Below are positions 35,177 through 49,369 of a stretch of DNA of 64,000 nt, piece after piece; position 1 is the first letter of the stretch; each line of letters begins with the position of its first letter. The DNA is from Patiria miniata (Eukaryota > Echinodermata > Asteroidea > Valvatida > Asterinidae), in contig NW_024037059.1 of NCBI RefSeq assembly GCF_015706575.1, positions 40,151,058 through 40,215,057 on the forward strand, given 5' to 3'. Made by a program: the position numbers and the translations under genes. The notes beneath the pieces are model-generated. The model saw nothing but the letters and a program-made list of their open reading frames with translations. It had not been told where the DNA came from and did not search any database.

Positions 35177-37947
35177 AGTATCGATAGCTTCAACAACTTA
35201 TAACTTGCGTTCAAAATATAAATTAATGCTGCAATAATGATGTGCACGTTATCAGTCTCATGACGAGGCCTATATGTTGCACTGGTCGAAACGTCAATGA
35301 AACTTGTGGTTCCATATCGGGCTCAAAATTACAACATCAGTGTCCGTATAAACCGTAATGATTATTCCATGGTGTGAAAGCAAACAGATATCGATACTGT
35401 AACATATCGATACTGTAAGCATAAACAAAAAATCGATGACGTCTTCGTTTGCTGACATAAAAATGATAAACTTTGTGGAAAATGAACATGTTTATTTCCT
35501 CCGGTAGCTAGCGTGTATGTGCAATGAAATGGCCGTTTCATATTTTGCACTGTGTTTTTTTTTAGTTCTTTCGCGGAAGACAAACAAATTAAACACTTAT
35601 TTTCACCAGCAAACACAATTCTTTTTTTTGTTCAGTTAATATTTAGAGGCTTGTTCAGAGTTCAGCACCCTTTTTCATGAACAAAAATAGGTGATTTTGT
35701 TTTTGACTAAAATCAAACATGTTGATTGACTTTTTGGTACGTCTATCTCTGAGACATTTTCAGGCGATTGACTGTACTGGAGTGTAGTTACAGATTTATT
35801 AATAAATATATCAAAACTTCACTAAATGTGAACGTGTGACAATTTCCAAGTCGTAGTTAGAATGAAATTATGAGATATAAATTAATAGTAAAACCTTTTG
35901 GAGCACTGCCGTGAACTGTGGCGCAAATCTGTGTCGGTGAGTGCTGGTTGGGGGGGGGGGAGATGACCATACCGCAAAATACTAAAATTGCCCGGCCGAA
36001 ATTCGAGGGGGGAGCCGCCTGGATGTACATGTAATGCACGCTTACATGTACTGGCGCATTTAAATATTTTAACCTTACATATGAACAGTACATTGAAGGC
36101 TTTTGTACTGTTTGTTTTCCATTTAACAAAATTATTTAAAACATTTGGACCGTCGGAAAATAAAAAGAAATTCTCAAAATGGTGTTTTTTTTTTTTTTTT
36201 CACCACAAAAATCTGGAGGGATGATCCAATGCCCCCCCCCCATCCCCGGTGGGGATATATCCTCTCCGCTCCCCCCCCCCCCCCCCGGATTTATGGCCGT
36301 GAGTTAAAATCAACGCAACTGATTTCAATATTATTAATCATGGTGTTGTAAACTTATTACCAATTTAAGTTTACGTTCGGTGATATATCACAACATTGTT
36401 TATAACAATTTGTTTGGAATGAGGAAGGTGGTCACATTTGATGACAAAAAAATATGTTTAAAAAGGGTATTTTGTGGCAAATTTAAATAGAAAAACCTGA
36501 GGAATAAAAATAAATAAATAGCTACTCAAAATGGGCTCCGTGCACACAGAGAAAAAAGATTTACCATATAGCTTCATAATGCACCCTATGGATTAGAAAC
36601 GTCTTCATATTGTGCATTCTTTGTTGTTATAATATAAATAGCTATTCACCTATAGCTGCAGCTATTGAACGTAGTATTTAATACTTTGTAAAATTATAAT
36701 CGAAATCTAAACTTATGAAAATTTAAGTATTTGTAAAATAGACTTTACACTGTAAATATTATCATACTGTGGCAATTCATGCTATGTAATTTCACGTATA
36801 AATGTGAATTTCTTTTCTTGTAAGGTAATATTAAACGAACAATGTCCGGTTCAGTACTAGGAGAAAATGTATTATTAAACGTGTGTGCTGTTATAAAAGG
36901 AACTAAATGTTAACGATTTTTCAGGTGAAATACAGACTATGAAATGAAATATGAAATTTGAACTTCGGAGGCCTACGTTATTTTATTACGGCTGAATGTT
37001 GACAATCAGACGGTGAAGGGCATAGCGTAATACTATATCCCAGAAATGTGTAACCTTTGATTCAAGTTGACGAAGCTCAATCTCTGGACCACTGCAGGTG
37101 TGCTGAAATTAACCACATGATTGATTTGTTGTCACGGACCGAATGCGGCTATACATCACGCAAAATCGCTCTGCAACCGCTCAGACAAAACACAAGGGCC
37201 CGCGCATGCTCAGTCCGATGAATACACATTCGGCATGGGACAGGGACTCCGTAGGCCTCGGTTCCATCGTCATCGTGCAGGAGACATCCTAACTATAAGA
37301 TGATCTGACTCTAGACTCTTATTATTGACTGTTAATGGATATTGGGAAACCAAAGAGAAACATTGATCTTAGGTACCTGAATCGCGCCCTCTAGAGACAA
37401 TTCACATGCAATCTGATACATGTACATACCTTTCGTTTTAGCCCATTTGCCTTTTCTGAATCTAAACTCAAGAATCTATCATTTAAAAAGAAAACGTTAT
37501 TTTTGACATGAAGGCCTTATCTCATGCAGTATAAAAAATCAACCCCTGAAATTTACAGCCTGGCAAAAAATGCAAATAGTCTATATTAAGTTGATTGTTG
37601 TGTGAGCGGGCCAAAATGCAGCACGGGCCAAAGATAACCGTACGCCATTCCTCAACCTAATTACCGACGCCTCTTCAGCCCAAAATTATCTACTGGGGGT
37701 ATTTTTAGCCCCCTCTGAATGCCCAAACTTATCTGCGACTATAATTACCGAGGCAAAGTCGCGTACCCTTTTGCCAGAGAACACTTTGTCCCGTGTCGAG
37801 CCCCGACAGGCGATAGGGTCAAAGTCCGTCTTTGGCGGTAAAAATATAACTTTGTTATCGTGATCTAGGACATGTAAAACCCCATCAGACTACAAGAAGA
37901 ACTGGAACTGAAATATACAACAGAAATAGAACTTGGAAAAAAACATC
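35177..37947. other. 3' UTR of the GPCR and intergenic DNA before the transporter
   Basis: No other gene is seen. A polyadenylation signal AATAAA is at 35,801-35,806. A low-complexity cluster of G and C runs (G11 at 35,950-35,960, C10 at 36,232-36,241, C16 at 36,271-36,286) with TGGGGATATATCC between the C runs looks like transposon debris. From about 36,350 to 37,000 the DNA is AT-rich. The last 350 bases are probably the promoter of the transporter gene. Confidence 0.5.
37816..37828 (+). promoter_or_regulatory. HNF4/DR1-type site upstream of the transporter gene
   Basis: GGGTCAAAGTCCG fits the CAAAGTCCA-type core preferred by HNF4 nuclear receptors. It lies 120-132 bp upstream of the transporter ATG, in a block that also has GATA-type words (AGATAAC near 37,631, TTATCTGC near 37,729). 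HNF4 controls lipid-metabolism genes in animals, so a role is plausible, but this is a motif match only. Confidence 0.3.
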
Positions 37948-40900
37948 ATGGCGGGAAGGGGGACTGACATGACAGAAACGTATTACGCAGATGAGGTAAG
38001 TTCCCGAAAATAAGTTTTTGATTGTAAAAATATGTTGCAATAGTTTGTCTGTGGCATTTTGTTCCTCAATAATTCACACATTGGGTTTTTTTTTATGTAT
38101 TCGTACTTGTTTGAGGTTTGCCTGTCTTTGAATTTCTTGCTCGAAATAATATAGTCTGTGTTTTGTTCAGCTACAATGTTTGCTCGTATACATCACCTAT
38201 AATGGCATTCCCCTACAAGTTCCTTATGATCGGTGTTTCATAATTTAAATTGCTATTGAATGGAGATAAATTAATTTAAAAAAATCAATTTACCTACTCA
38301 TGAAAAAGGCCGTTTATTTTTAAGGCTTTGTTAAAAACGAAGAAACAGTCCGATCAACTCGTATAAAGTATTATAAAACACATTGTTAGGTTAAATATAT
38401 GATTTTCAAAGCTTACCAGGAAGGTAATCTCTCCATTTCACATAAATCGCCATCATAAAATCAAAGGAAACGTCGAATTCCTGTGTATTGCCGGAAAGAC
38501 AGTGCACTTACATCATTTTACTATGGTTACTACGGAGTTTTGGCGGTGATTGGATTTTATATAGCTACAATAAACAGGGTATATGTATGGATGTCCTAGG
38601 CTTGAAATTAAAGAGGTCTACCTGAAAGAAGTTATGAGGATATAACTTTATTGTTTTACCTCTCATCAAGTAGTTTATATACAGTCCCCAAAGGGGATGA
38701 AATTGTACGATTCCCACTAGAAAATCGGATTACTATTGTTTGCAAATAGTCACACTGTCAGGCATGGTTGAAATGTTAGGTCTAGTCTGGTGCGATCGTG
38801 TTTTATCTGTTAATCAATGTGTATACATTCATGATGCGAGGATGTAAGCCTCAGTTGCCCAGAAACAAACATTGTCAGGCATGACTGACCTGATTACAGA
38901 GGATTTGAATTATAAAGGAAAGAAATACAGTAATAATGGTGAATGAATTTACGGAAAAGAATGAAATACATTCAGATTTTTCAAGAGAGAAACTGGACAG
39001 AGACCGCCCACACAGAGCCCTTGACTCACAGGTCTTTGCGACTTGTGAGGCACATGAATATTTGTAATTCCATTCTCACTGCAATTAAGAAACCACACCA
39101 ATTCAAAAACCAAAGCAGTCCACAGTGAGGGCGCTCCGTGCAAGTTCTCTATACGGCTATAATAGACAGATTGAAAATGAAAGAATGAGGGAAACTTCTA
39201 GTTGAAATTTCTTTGAAATTATTTTGTCTTCAGAGGACACCACTGAGACCTCGCATCAGGAACCGACCGAGCCCAGGCCTCAAACTCTCCCTGAGATCCA
39301 AGATCTGCTACGGTCTGGGAGGCATCCCCTACCAGCTCACCAACACCGTGCTGGGCTTCTACATCAACGTGTTTCTGCTGGAAACCGCTAAGGTCAGACC
39401 CACTGTAACGACCTGATGACCTCAATATGACCTTTGACCCACTTTACTTCCGGATTGGGTGAAAGTAACAAGTTACATTGATGAACGCAAAAACGTCTCA
39501 AGACAACTGAATAGCCACGGCGTCTTTATTGAACAGCCGAGCTGGAACATTCCCAATAAAAGAAAAACTTGATGGAAAGGAACAACTTTTGAGAAAAGAA
39601 AAGATAGCAAACTAGTTTGAAAAGAAGAGTAGAACTTGTCAACCTCATTTCACGAATCAAAATTCCCACGCTAAGTTCGGTTACATTTAAAACTACATCT
39701 CAGACAGGTCAGTTACAGAGGCTATAAAACGATTTTTGACAAATGAGGGCGCTATTTAATGGCTACGGTGGCGTGGACCCAAGTGTTGGGAGAGTTGGGG
39801 TTCGAAAACTACTTGTTAAAAATAGTTTTTCTCTGCAAGGAAATTTTCTGGTAAGTCAGAGGGGTGTGGTGAGCCACTGTCCTAACTTGTCTTAATTTAT
39901 TGATGTCGACAGCAAGACATATACACAGAAAGTACAGTCACACTTATAATGTTTTGACAACTTTTCTATTTTTTTTAATCTGGTTAATCAGGTTCCACCC
40001 TTCTACACAAGTGCAATCGTTCTGACTGGGAGGATATGGGACGCAATGACAGATCCGCTGATTGGCTTCCTCGTGTTCAGAACCAAAAACAAACGATTCG
40101 GTAAACTCAAACCATGGTAAGTACGGATTCATTAAATCACGGAAATAAGGCTATAGGAAGTTCTCTTCCAAATGTTGATACATTCGCGAATAACGACCAA
40201 ATAATAGGCAGAGTCAGTTCAGCGAACAAATATCCGTTTCCGGTTGCATCAATTTTCGTCTTTGCTTTTCCAGAAAGCATGGTGCCGCAAGAAAGATGTA
40301 CAGCAAACTCAACAAACGGTTTTGTGGAGTAGACGCGAACTGGTTAAGAAAGCGATGTTACAAATGAAGCCGTACGTGATACTCGCAAGAAAGTTCGGCT
40401 AATTATCTCACAATGGATAAATGTGATTTATTCGCACGTGCTTAATGTACACCATCTTACAACCTTATGTGACCTTTTAGACTGTTATGCAAAGGAAACT
40501 CAATAGACTCAAAACCAGTTTTTTTTTGTAATTGTTAATCAGGATGTTTATGGCAACTCTCCCTGCTATCGCCTGCTTTATGTGTTTCTTCATCTGCCCA
40601 GAGACTACCAAATCTTACCTGAAACTTGCCTGGTATCTTGTCTTCTACTGCCTCTTCCAAACGTTCCTCACGGTAGGTAACCAGTCAGTGGCATTTTGGC
40701 TCTGCATTTTGGCTTCGATGAGCCATCTATTATTTCCGGGTTTCTGTAAGAAGTAAATAACACATTACAATAATTCAATTGTGATCTTGATTACACTCAA
40801 TGGACGTACCCTTGTTAAAAAAAATATGTAAAAAAACCTAATTTCAAGACTTAATGAAATGTTATCTATAGTCTATAATTAGTCCGAAAATTTGGGACTC

Positions 40901-43900
40901 TCAATACTGTGTATGCCTATGAAAACGGAAGTACTGATAACATGCAACATAAGAAAATAGACTGGCACATGAAACAACCAGTCCAACATCCCTTTAGTAC
41001 TGCATCAGTCAACTGTGTCAAAATAAACATCTGGTACCAGTCTGTTTCTTCACATCTCTTCATAGTCAGCTACCAGCAGGTTCCTTTTTTTTTTGAACAG
41101 TTAATTGGACATGCACCAGTCTAGTCTCAGGCTTCAAATTGAAATCACTTGGCTTCACTCTCACTTATTCTCAGCTGCAAAATATTAAAGAAAAGTCTCC
41201 TTTAAAAATTGAATTGAGACCTCAAACTTGGCTGGGGAAATACTAAGAACCTTGTCTTTGCCTAATGAACATTTTGGAGAATTTTGCTAAAGTGTGAGTA
41301 AAGTTGGCCTGAATTAGTTTTGCAAAAATGTGTAAGTCGTAACGTGTGTTTGGGTTGTTGTGATCAAGGACATATTATTTTACCAGATTTTGTTTCTGTT
41401 CTTGACCATTTATGGTGAGAAATGTAAACTTTGTATCCTACTCACCATTTTGTTTCTCCATGTTGTAGTTTTACCAGATGCCCTTTGCCACACTCACGCT
41501 GTGCTTGACGGATAACCAGGCCGAGCGAGACAAAGCCACATCATTCAGTAAGTATCACTTATCAATGAATAATAATCAATAGTCTATCATTATCAGTTCT
41601 TGATCACAACGAGCATTTAAACTTATCGTGATGCCGAGTTCCGTAATGGCCGTGTGCAGTTTCGACGTCCCGTCTTCAGCTCGTAAATTCAACACTCCAC
41701 ACAGCGCGGAAACTTCCAATTTTGCGTCGCTCGTTTCAGCAAATTTGAACTGGTTGTTTCGAATCTCCCAGGAAAAACTTCACACATGACTACTCTAATT
41801 AGTAAACTCCTCTTTGGTGGACGACATGTAAACCTTTCATAAATTCGACATACTCAAAACCACGCACAAGAACCGTCATAAGGTACATCTTGTTCCAACC
41901 ACTTATGTGCTCCAACTGCACTGTACACTGTACAACATGGCGTCTGGGTAGTACTTTTGAGAACAACTTGGACAACTGCCAAAATTCCAGAACGCGCGCG
42001 TCGACATTCCGGAGTTTGTTACTCTCGTGGCACATCATTCCATTCTCTTTATTTGACTGCAAAATACAGGCGCGTGACATTCCATTCATCTTTCCCCGCT
42101 ATAATCAATTGTTTGTTTTAGATTTGCTAACCATGGGATCCTGGCTTAATGTCAACTGCGCTGGGAACCAGTCACATGTGATATAAATAGCAATACATTT
42201 TGGCTGGTATCCTGTTTTTGCTAATCAACTATTTTCAGTGCTTAGCAAATCTCTGCAATACCATAAAATCCTAACTTACACTTTTTTCTCCCGCCAGGAA
42301 TGGGCTCGGAGGTACTGGGGAACCTTCTGGGGCAGCTCACCATGGGTCTGTCGCTGGCGCTGTACCAGCTGCGACTGAGTACGATTCCTCAGTGCCGAGA
42401 CTTCAACGACACATCCACACTAGCGCCCGAGGAAACAGAAGTTAAAGTGAGATAATAATCAATTTTTTAAATCATATTAATTTCATAATAAATAATTTTA
42501 AAATTTTCAAAAGAGACCCTTAGCTTTACTCCATGCTTCTTTCTTACGCCGTTGCTGCGCTGTCCATTGTACCTTAACATTGCCTTTACTTCTTAAAGTT
42601 CAAACTTTTTCCCGTAACCCGGTCTTACTGACTATCATCACTATAGAATGGCCGATGGGATTGCATGCCTTTGATGATACAAGCATGGTATTGGCATACA
42701 ATCAGAGTATGTCATGAGAAAGATATTTAGCTATAGGGCCATCGCAAATGTGTCCTTTGAAACAAATATATGTAGAATAACAACCCATGACAGCCATTTT
42801 GATTTTTGTTTTGAAAATCGCTTGTTATTCTACCTTTAATTTTTCAAAGGACAAATCTGCGGTGGCCTTATAGCCAAATAACTTAAGTCAACTGTGTGCC
42901 AAATGCCAAGCTTGCATCATCAAATGCACAATTCCCCCGAATATTTCCCCTATCTGCTCCGCTATGAAGTCTATTCTTTCTGTCACCACAATACTTTAAG
43001 ATGTTTTAATTGAAAATATATTAAGACCGATAACATCCCCCACTTAAAATCAGCCAGATTGAGAACTAATTAACTTAAGTTGAGAATATTCGGTAATTTG
43101 CCTTCAAAATGGATGGTTGGGAAGGCTAATTATGTCTTCTTTTGTGATTTGACACCTCTAAAAGAAAAAAACAAGGAGGTTTGAGAAATAAAGTTGATAA
43201 CTTTGCATTATTTTGCGGATGTGTTTCTGCACCAAATTGAGTATGATGAGTTCACTTTCAGCATTTTTTTTTTTTTTGGGATCAAGGCTTTCTGATAGGA
43301 GCAGCAATCCTTTGCATACTTGGATGTGTTCTTACACAAAATTGATATTCCTTAATAAGTTCACTGATAGCATCTTATAGGATCAAGGACATCTGGTAGG
43401 ACCAGCAATCGTTTGCACACTTCGATGTGTCCTTATATTCCTCTAATGGGTTCACTGTTCGCATTTTTTTAAATTATCTTTCAGGATCAAGGGTATCTGG
43501 TAGGTGCAGCCATCCTTTGCTGCCAGTTCCTCATTTGCGCCATGTGTGTCATTTTTGGGACCAAAGAAGTCATGTGTAAGTATAACAGGCGAAATTTTCA
43601 ATGCGAAAATGGGTTGAATTTGGGCGTTGAGTAAAACTGAATCTGAATGAATGCTATCGGCTATAGCGCCACCACTCGGTCGCTCTCAATAAGTCCTTGC
43701 CATGATTTACTTAAACATGAACTACTTTTTGATTTTCATTTCTTAGCTCAGAAGAGACAGACCAAGTACGAGGAGTCATTCGGCCAAGCTCTGAAGAAGG
43801 TCGTGACCTTTGGCCCCTGGCTCAAACACATCGCGTTCCTCATCCCGTTTGTCTTGGCCGTCAATGTACGTAAATATTTTGCTCATCCAGACAAGTAATT

Positions 43901-46556
43901 TTCTCGCTGTACAACTTCATGATCATTCTCACATGTGACTTTTGCATTTACGAAATAACAACTACGTTTTCTGTTTATTGTTTGGGATCGAGCAGGCAAT
44001 GCAGGGAAATTTCGTTCTGTACTCGCTCCACACCCTGGGAATGAGGACCTACCAGCCAGCAATCTTCCTCATCTTAGTAAGTGTTTTCCTTTTTTGTCAA
44101 ATAGCCTAATAATACAAAAACCGTACACGGCCAAAGAGGGCGCTGTTGGATGGACCTTTCAATAGCTAATTTGCGATATGGAGATGTGCGCAACCTGGAC
44201 ACAAGATGAAGGACCAAAGTAAAGAATACCAGGATAGGTAGTCATATTTGTCATAATTAAAAACCACTCCTCGCCAGGGTTCGACCTTTACTTTTTTCAC
44301 CAGCCAGCCGGGCTACTGAAACAGACTCTTAACTAGCCCACGGGCATGTGTTTTGTGTTTGTTTTGGGTTTTTTTTTAGCTCAAATACAAACTGGCGTAC
44401 TTTCAGGCTCAATTCTGAGGCAATTTTGTCAGTGTTTTCAAAACACATCTTACCCTTTAAAACACTAGAAACAAATTGATACAAGTTTGCTTTCTGAATT
44501 TAATGATTTATTTCTTCCTGTCCTTTCATCTTTGCTGTATCCCAATAAGTTTTTGACTCGCCAGCCGGGCTACTTAAGGAATAGTTTGACTAGCCCGCCG
44601 CTGTTTCGACTAGCATTTGGCTAGCGGGCTACCGCTAATTCGAACCCTGCTCATCGCTGAATGATACAAACCAGTATCGCGTGCCTTGAGTGTAGTTCCA
44701 CTGTTCCAGTTTATTATCTCATCATTCATATCTCTCCGCAGCTCTCGGCTTTTCTGTTGATGCCGGTTTGGCGCAAGTGTTTGAAGAAATTCGGCAAGAA
44801 GCTGACGTTGTTTATAGGCTTACTGGTAAGCTAATCAATCAAATGGCTTAGCCTTTGGATCGAAGTAGTCGCTCTTATCCCTTTACATTTGAGGGAAGTC
44901 AGGAATTGGCGTTAACCAATTTTGAGACCATGACACAATTCAATGTTTCGTGCGCGACTAATCATATAAATCACACACAAAAAATATGAAATATATTTTA
45001 TAATATGCATGCCAAATATTAGTTGTGAACTATGTTCAATGGAAATCTACAGTAAGCTTAACGGTTCTTTTCTACCTCTACACCTCATTATTTGGTTACT
45101 TTTGAAAGGATGGTAATTTTTCCTTTTTTCCTTTAATATTTCAGCCTTCGGTTCCGCTGCTCGTGTGCTGGGGGATGGTCCCGTATGGTATGACGTGGGT
45201 CCAGTACATCATGGCCATTCTTATGGGAAATGTCATTGCTATTGTACAGCTAGTACCCTGGTAAGTTAAAAAACAAATGGGTAGAAATCACTCAAATCGC
45301 ACAAAAAATAGAGGGCCGTACTGTTCGATCCTAACACAGGATCGTTCTAAAAAGTAAAATGACAAGCAAATAAGCGAAAGACTCAGATTATGCATATAAA
45401 CGGCAAAATATCTTTATAAAATATACAAATTAGGCAAGGGCGGATTCGGGGGGGGGGGACGGGGTCATGCCTCCTCCCCGAAAAAAACCCCGAACCCAAT
45501 CTTTTATTTATTTTTTTAAGTGACGTCGCAATAAAGGCAGGCACTGCGTACACCACCATCTTTTCCTCAAAAACATTGGTTAAAGTGGCAGAATTTGCCT
45601 CAGATCGCACCACAGAGCATCTAGAATCCAATTTCCCGAACCCCATGCCGTAATTTTTTTGACCCACTTTTTGGGGGAACAATTTTTTTGCACCCCCCCC
45701 CCCCAAAAAAAATGTGTTTATTCAATGATATCTGTTCCTTGTTAGGAGTATGGTACCTGATGTTATCGACGATTTCTTACTGAAGAAGAAGAGAGGGTAC
45801 GAGACCATCTTCTATACATTCTACATCATGATCGTCAAGCTCGTGTCAGGATTATGCATCGCCATTACGACGATCGTTCTCGGGTTAGTATTGAACTCAG
45901 CTGATGTGTTTCAATTTTAGTGCATTTTTTTTATAGCCAAAACGCTGCTGGTTTGTGTCACCTACGTGAGTGCTATAAAAGCTGAAACTTATATATCTTT
46001 ACATAATCTTTTCGAAATTAATGAACAAATGCTTATTTATTGACAACACAGTGAAACAAAATTCTGCAGCCACTTTTTGTTACGGGATAACTGTACATTT
46101 CTATTAAAGTGAATCGGGATAATTTGGTGTTTTCTTAAAGAGTCGTCGAGTTTAAGCCCGGGGTGTGTGACGTCACGGAAGAGGTCAGATTTGCCCTACG
46201 GCTGTTGATCACGTGCATACCGGGCGGCTGCATTCTGATTGGTCTCTTCTTCCTCTACCTTTATCCAATCACGGAAGAGATCCGCAAACAGAACCAGACC
46301 ATTCTCGAGATTTGGAGGTCAGTTAACCAGACAGCCCAACTATTCATTTGAGAGATTCTGCCCAACTTTTCAGCCCGAATTCCATCAAAAATTTCATAGA
46401 AATTCCATAGAAATTCCAGCAAAAATTGTGAACTTTTTGTTTGTTTCTCTCTTCAGGGATGCTGGTGACGAGAAGAGACGACACACTATGAAGCGCTCAA
46501 CGGAGCAGCGGTTCCGATCGAGGTCGATAAGAACACCAACTATGAGTTTCACTTAA
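37948..46556 (+). CDS. MFSD2A: Sodium-dependent lysophosphatidylcholine symporter (MFSD2A/B type), 14 exons
   Basis: Major-facilitator protein that in vertebrates imports lysophosphatidylcholine-bound fatty acids such as DHA across the plasma membrane with Na+. Exons: 37,948-37,995; 39,234-39,392; 39,992-40,116; 40,543-40,672; 41,469-41,547; 42,298-42,446; 43,485-43,575; 43,747-43,865; 43,996-44,076; 44,742-44,825; 45,145-45,260; 45,746-45,883; 46,141-46,317; 46,457-46,556. All junctions are GT/AG and in frame, giving about 531 residues (human MFSD2A: 543). Diagnostic blocks are LRSKICYGLGGIPYQLTNT, RIWDAMTDPLIGF (with the Na+-site Asp region), DNQAERDKATSFRM, WSMVPDVIDDF, and the TM11 lysine in FYIMIVKLVSG. 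The extracellular Cys in STIPQCRDFNDT, next to an N-glycosylation site, and the one in GVCDVTEE probably correspond to the family's disulfide. Vertebrates have MFSD2A and MFSD2B; which is closer cannot be told here. The tail is basic. AATAAA signals are at 47,181 and 47,635. Confidence 0.96.
42130..42240. mobile_element. Decayed fragment of the CTGCTAAGCACA-family MITE
   Basis: Within an intron of the transporter gene, GGCTGGTATCCTGTTTTTGC followed by GTGCTTAGCAAAT resembles the right half of the elements at 18,191-18,415 and 53,962-54,202 (there GACTGGTAACCTGCTTTTAT and GTGCTTAGCAAAT). The other end is not recognisable. Confidence 0.45.
42724..42880. mobile_element. MITE-like inverted repeat in a transporter intron
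   Basis: A 157-bp stretch whose two halves are near complements. The left arm (from TATTTAGCTATAGGGCCA) matches the complement of the right arm (TATTTGGCTATAAGGCCA) and continues through TGTCCTTTGAAA and GTAGAATAACAA on both sides. The arms are about 55-60 bp with scattered mismatches and a few indels, around a short centre. It has no coding content. It is a palindromic MITE or fold-back element. Confidence 0.7.
43200..43484 (+). repeat. Decayed tandem copies of the next exon's start and acceptor region
   Basis: Exon 7 of the transporter begins GATCAAGGGTATCTGGTAGG at 43,485. Two related copies lie just upstream in the intron: GATCAAGGCTTTCTGATAGG at about 43,281 and GATCAAGGACATCTGGTAGG at about 43,381. 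Each is followed by TTTGCA.ACTT.GATGTGT and then a TTCACT-containing intron-like segment, so the unit is about 100 bp and includes the 3' splice region. A further partial unit (GCGGATGTGTTTCTGCACC to TTCACTTTCAGC) lies at about 43,215-43,262. The copies lack donors and open into stops, so they are vestigial. The second copy keeps an AG (CTTATAG) in front of it. Confidence 0.75.
44267..44657. mobile_element. Non-autonomous hAT-like element in a transporter intron
   Basis: The element spans 44,275-44,649 (375 bp). Its ends are inverted repeats CAGGGTTCGA and TCGAACCCTG. Flanking 8-mers CTCCTCGC (44,267-44,274) and CTCATCGC (44,650-44,657) match at 7 of 8 bases, which fits an aged hAT target duplication. 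The inside has repeated CCAGCCGGGCTACT blocks and their complements (CTAGCGGGCTACC), giving sub-terminal inverted repeats. No transposase is encoded. Confidence 0.8.
45430..45710. repeat. G/C-run repeat in a transporter intron
   Basis: The stretch begins with GGGCGGATTC and G11 (45,448-45,458) and ends with C12 A8 (45,693-45,712). In between lies a block also present near 24,150-24,300 (CACCACAGAGCATCTAGAA). It looks like a non-autonomous transposon copy with G-rich ends. I could not define terminal repeats or a target duplication. Confidence 0.5.
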
Positions 46557-48012
46557 TTGCAGTAACCATTCAAATCTGACGTGAAGATGATGCGAAAAAG
46601 TTAACTTGGCAGACACTGCCCAAGTTTTTCGATTTTTAACACTTCATTGAGCATAAATTAAAGGACAGAATTGGTCAGACAGTCAACAAGAACTCAATAC
46701 CAGCAAAATGTTATCCTTTCAAATTGTATTAATGAAAAAGGGTATACAATGTATTTATATTAAAACCGATTACAAAATGTGGATCGAAGAAAATTCTTAA
46801 TGGGCTGAATCTTCGTACAACATAAAAGCAATGCAAAAAAAAAAATTTGTGTTTATTGAAATGCTTATGTTGTTTTTGTTTAATTCATTTCAAATATAGT
46901 AAAAACAAGAACTAAACATAGCAACAATACAGGAAACGGACCATAATGTGAATAAAAGCCTATGAATTTACACGTCATGTTGATGAACATTGCTCGAAAT
47001 AGAATTGCTTTGCTCAAAAAATACAAGAGGTTTAAGAATGTAAATAATCTTGAAACATTCCGTTTTGTTTAAAGTTTATTCAACGTTTTGTCATGCTTGG
47101 CTTTGAGCCGAATGAAATAGTATTTAAATTGTGAACTGTAAATACATAAAACGTTTTATATGTCTCATTGTCTTGTTAATAATAAAGTGGGAAAATAATT
47201 TGCGTCATGAATTTATGGATTCGTATTACTAAACAATGGACTTTTTCTTTGTAGCCGAACAACTTATGAAATCCTTATTCTGTAAAGAAAGTTGATGCGA
47301 AGTAATGCTGCCGTGGTTCAAAGTTTTGTTTCAAATGCTGAAAGAATAAATTCTTTCCGTTACAGTAAAGCAATTTCAGCGCCCTATAGCATTACGTGGA
47401 AAAAAAACAGCTGTTCTATTTTACAAAACGATTTTAAAGAAATAAAATCTTTTACGATTCTCGTTTGTAGGAGCAGAACACATTTTTCGTGGGGCATTTT
47501 TAGATTACAGAATTAAAATTCTTTTGTGTAGAACGTACTCTGTTTCTTTGTCAGCATATCACAATTGCATATACATACTTTATTGATAAGGTTTTATAGA
47601 AACACATGCGATTATTTGAGGCTCCCAAATCTCGAATAAAGAAAATTAAACACTTTTGCCATTTTCACTGATTTGTTGTTCTTTCTTTTACTGATAAATC
47701 AGTCTGATTTGAATAATAGCTTGTTCATACTACAAGAGTGAACTCAAATTTGGATTTTAAGGGGCGAAGCATCCATTACACCTAAATTTCACATAGCTCA
47801 CTTCAACCTTAATGATTTCAATTTAGCTAACTAATTGTTATCCTTGCCGAAGTATTTTTATTTGAGCCCCGTTGTAGTATTTAAAGCGCCCTTGTTGAGC
47901 ATGCTACCCCATACATTCAATTATGATGGCAATGTTTTTATAGAGGGAAGCAGGTCGTGTCTAGTCCCCTTAAACAATTTTGGTGTCAGCGGTGGGATCG
48001 ACTGGTACGTGA
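46557..48012. other. Convergent 3' regions of the transporter and the first LITAF gene
   Basis: The transporter 3' UTR probably ends after AATAAA at 47,181-47,186 or 47,635-47,640 on the plus strand. On the minus strand, the AATAAA signal for the LITAF gene is at 47,857-47,862, about 150 bases after its stop. Nothing else is recognisable. Confidence 0.55.
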
Positions 48013-49369
<1,357 letters not shown>

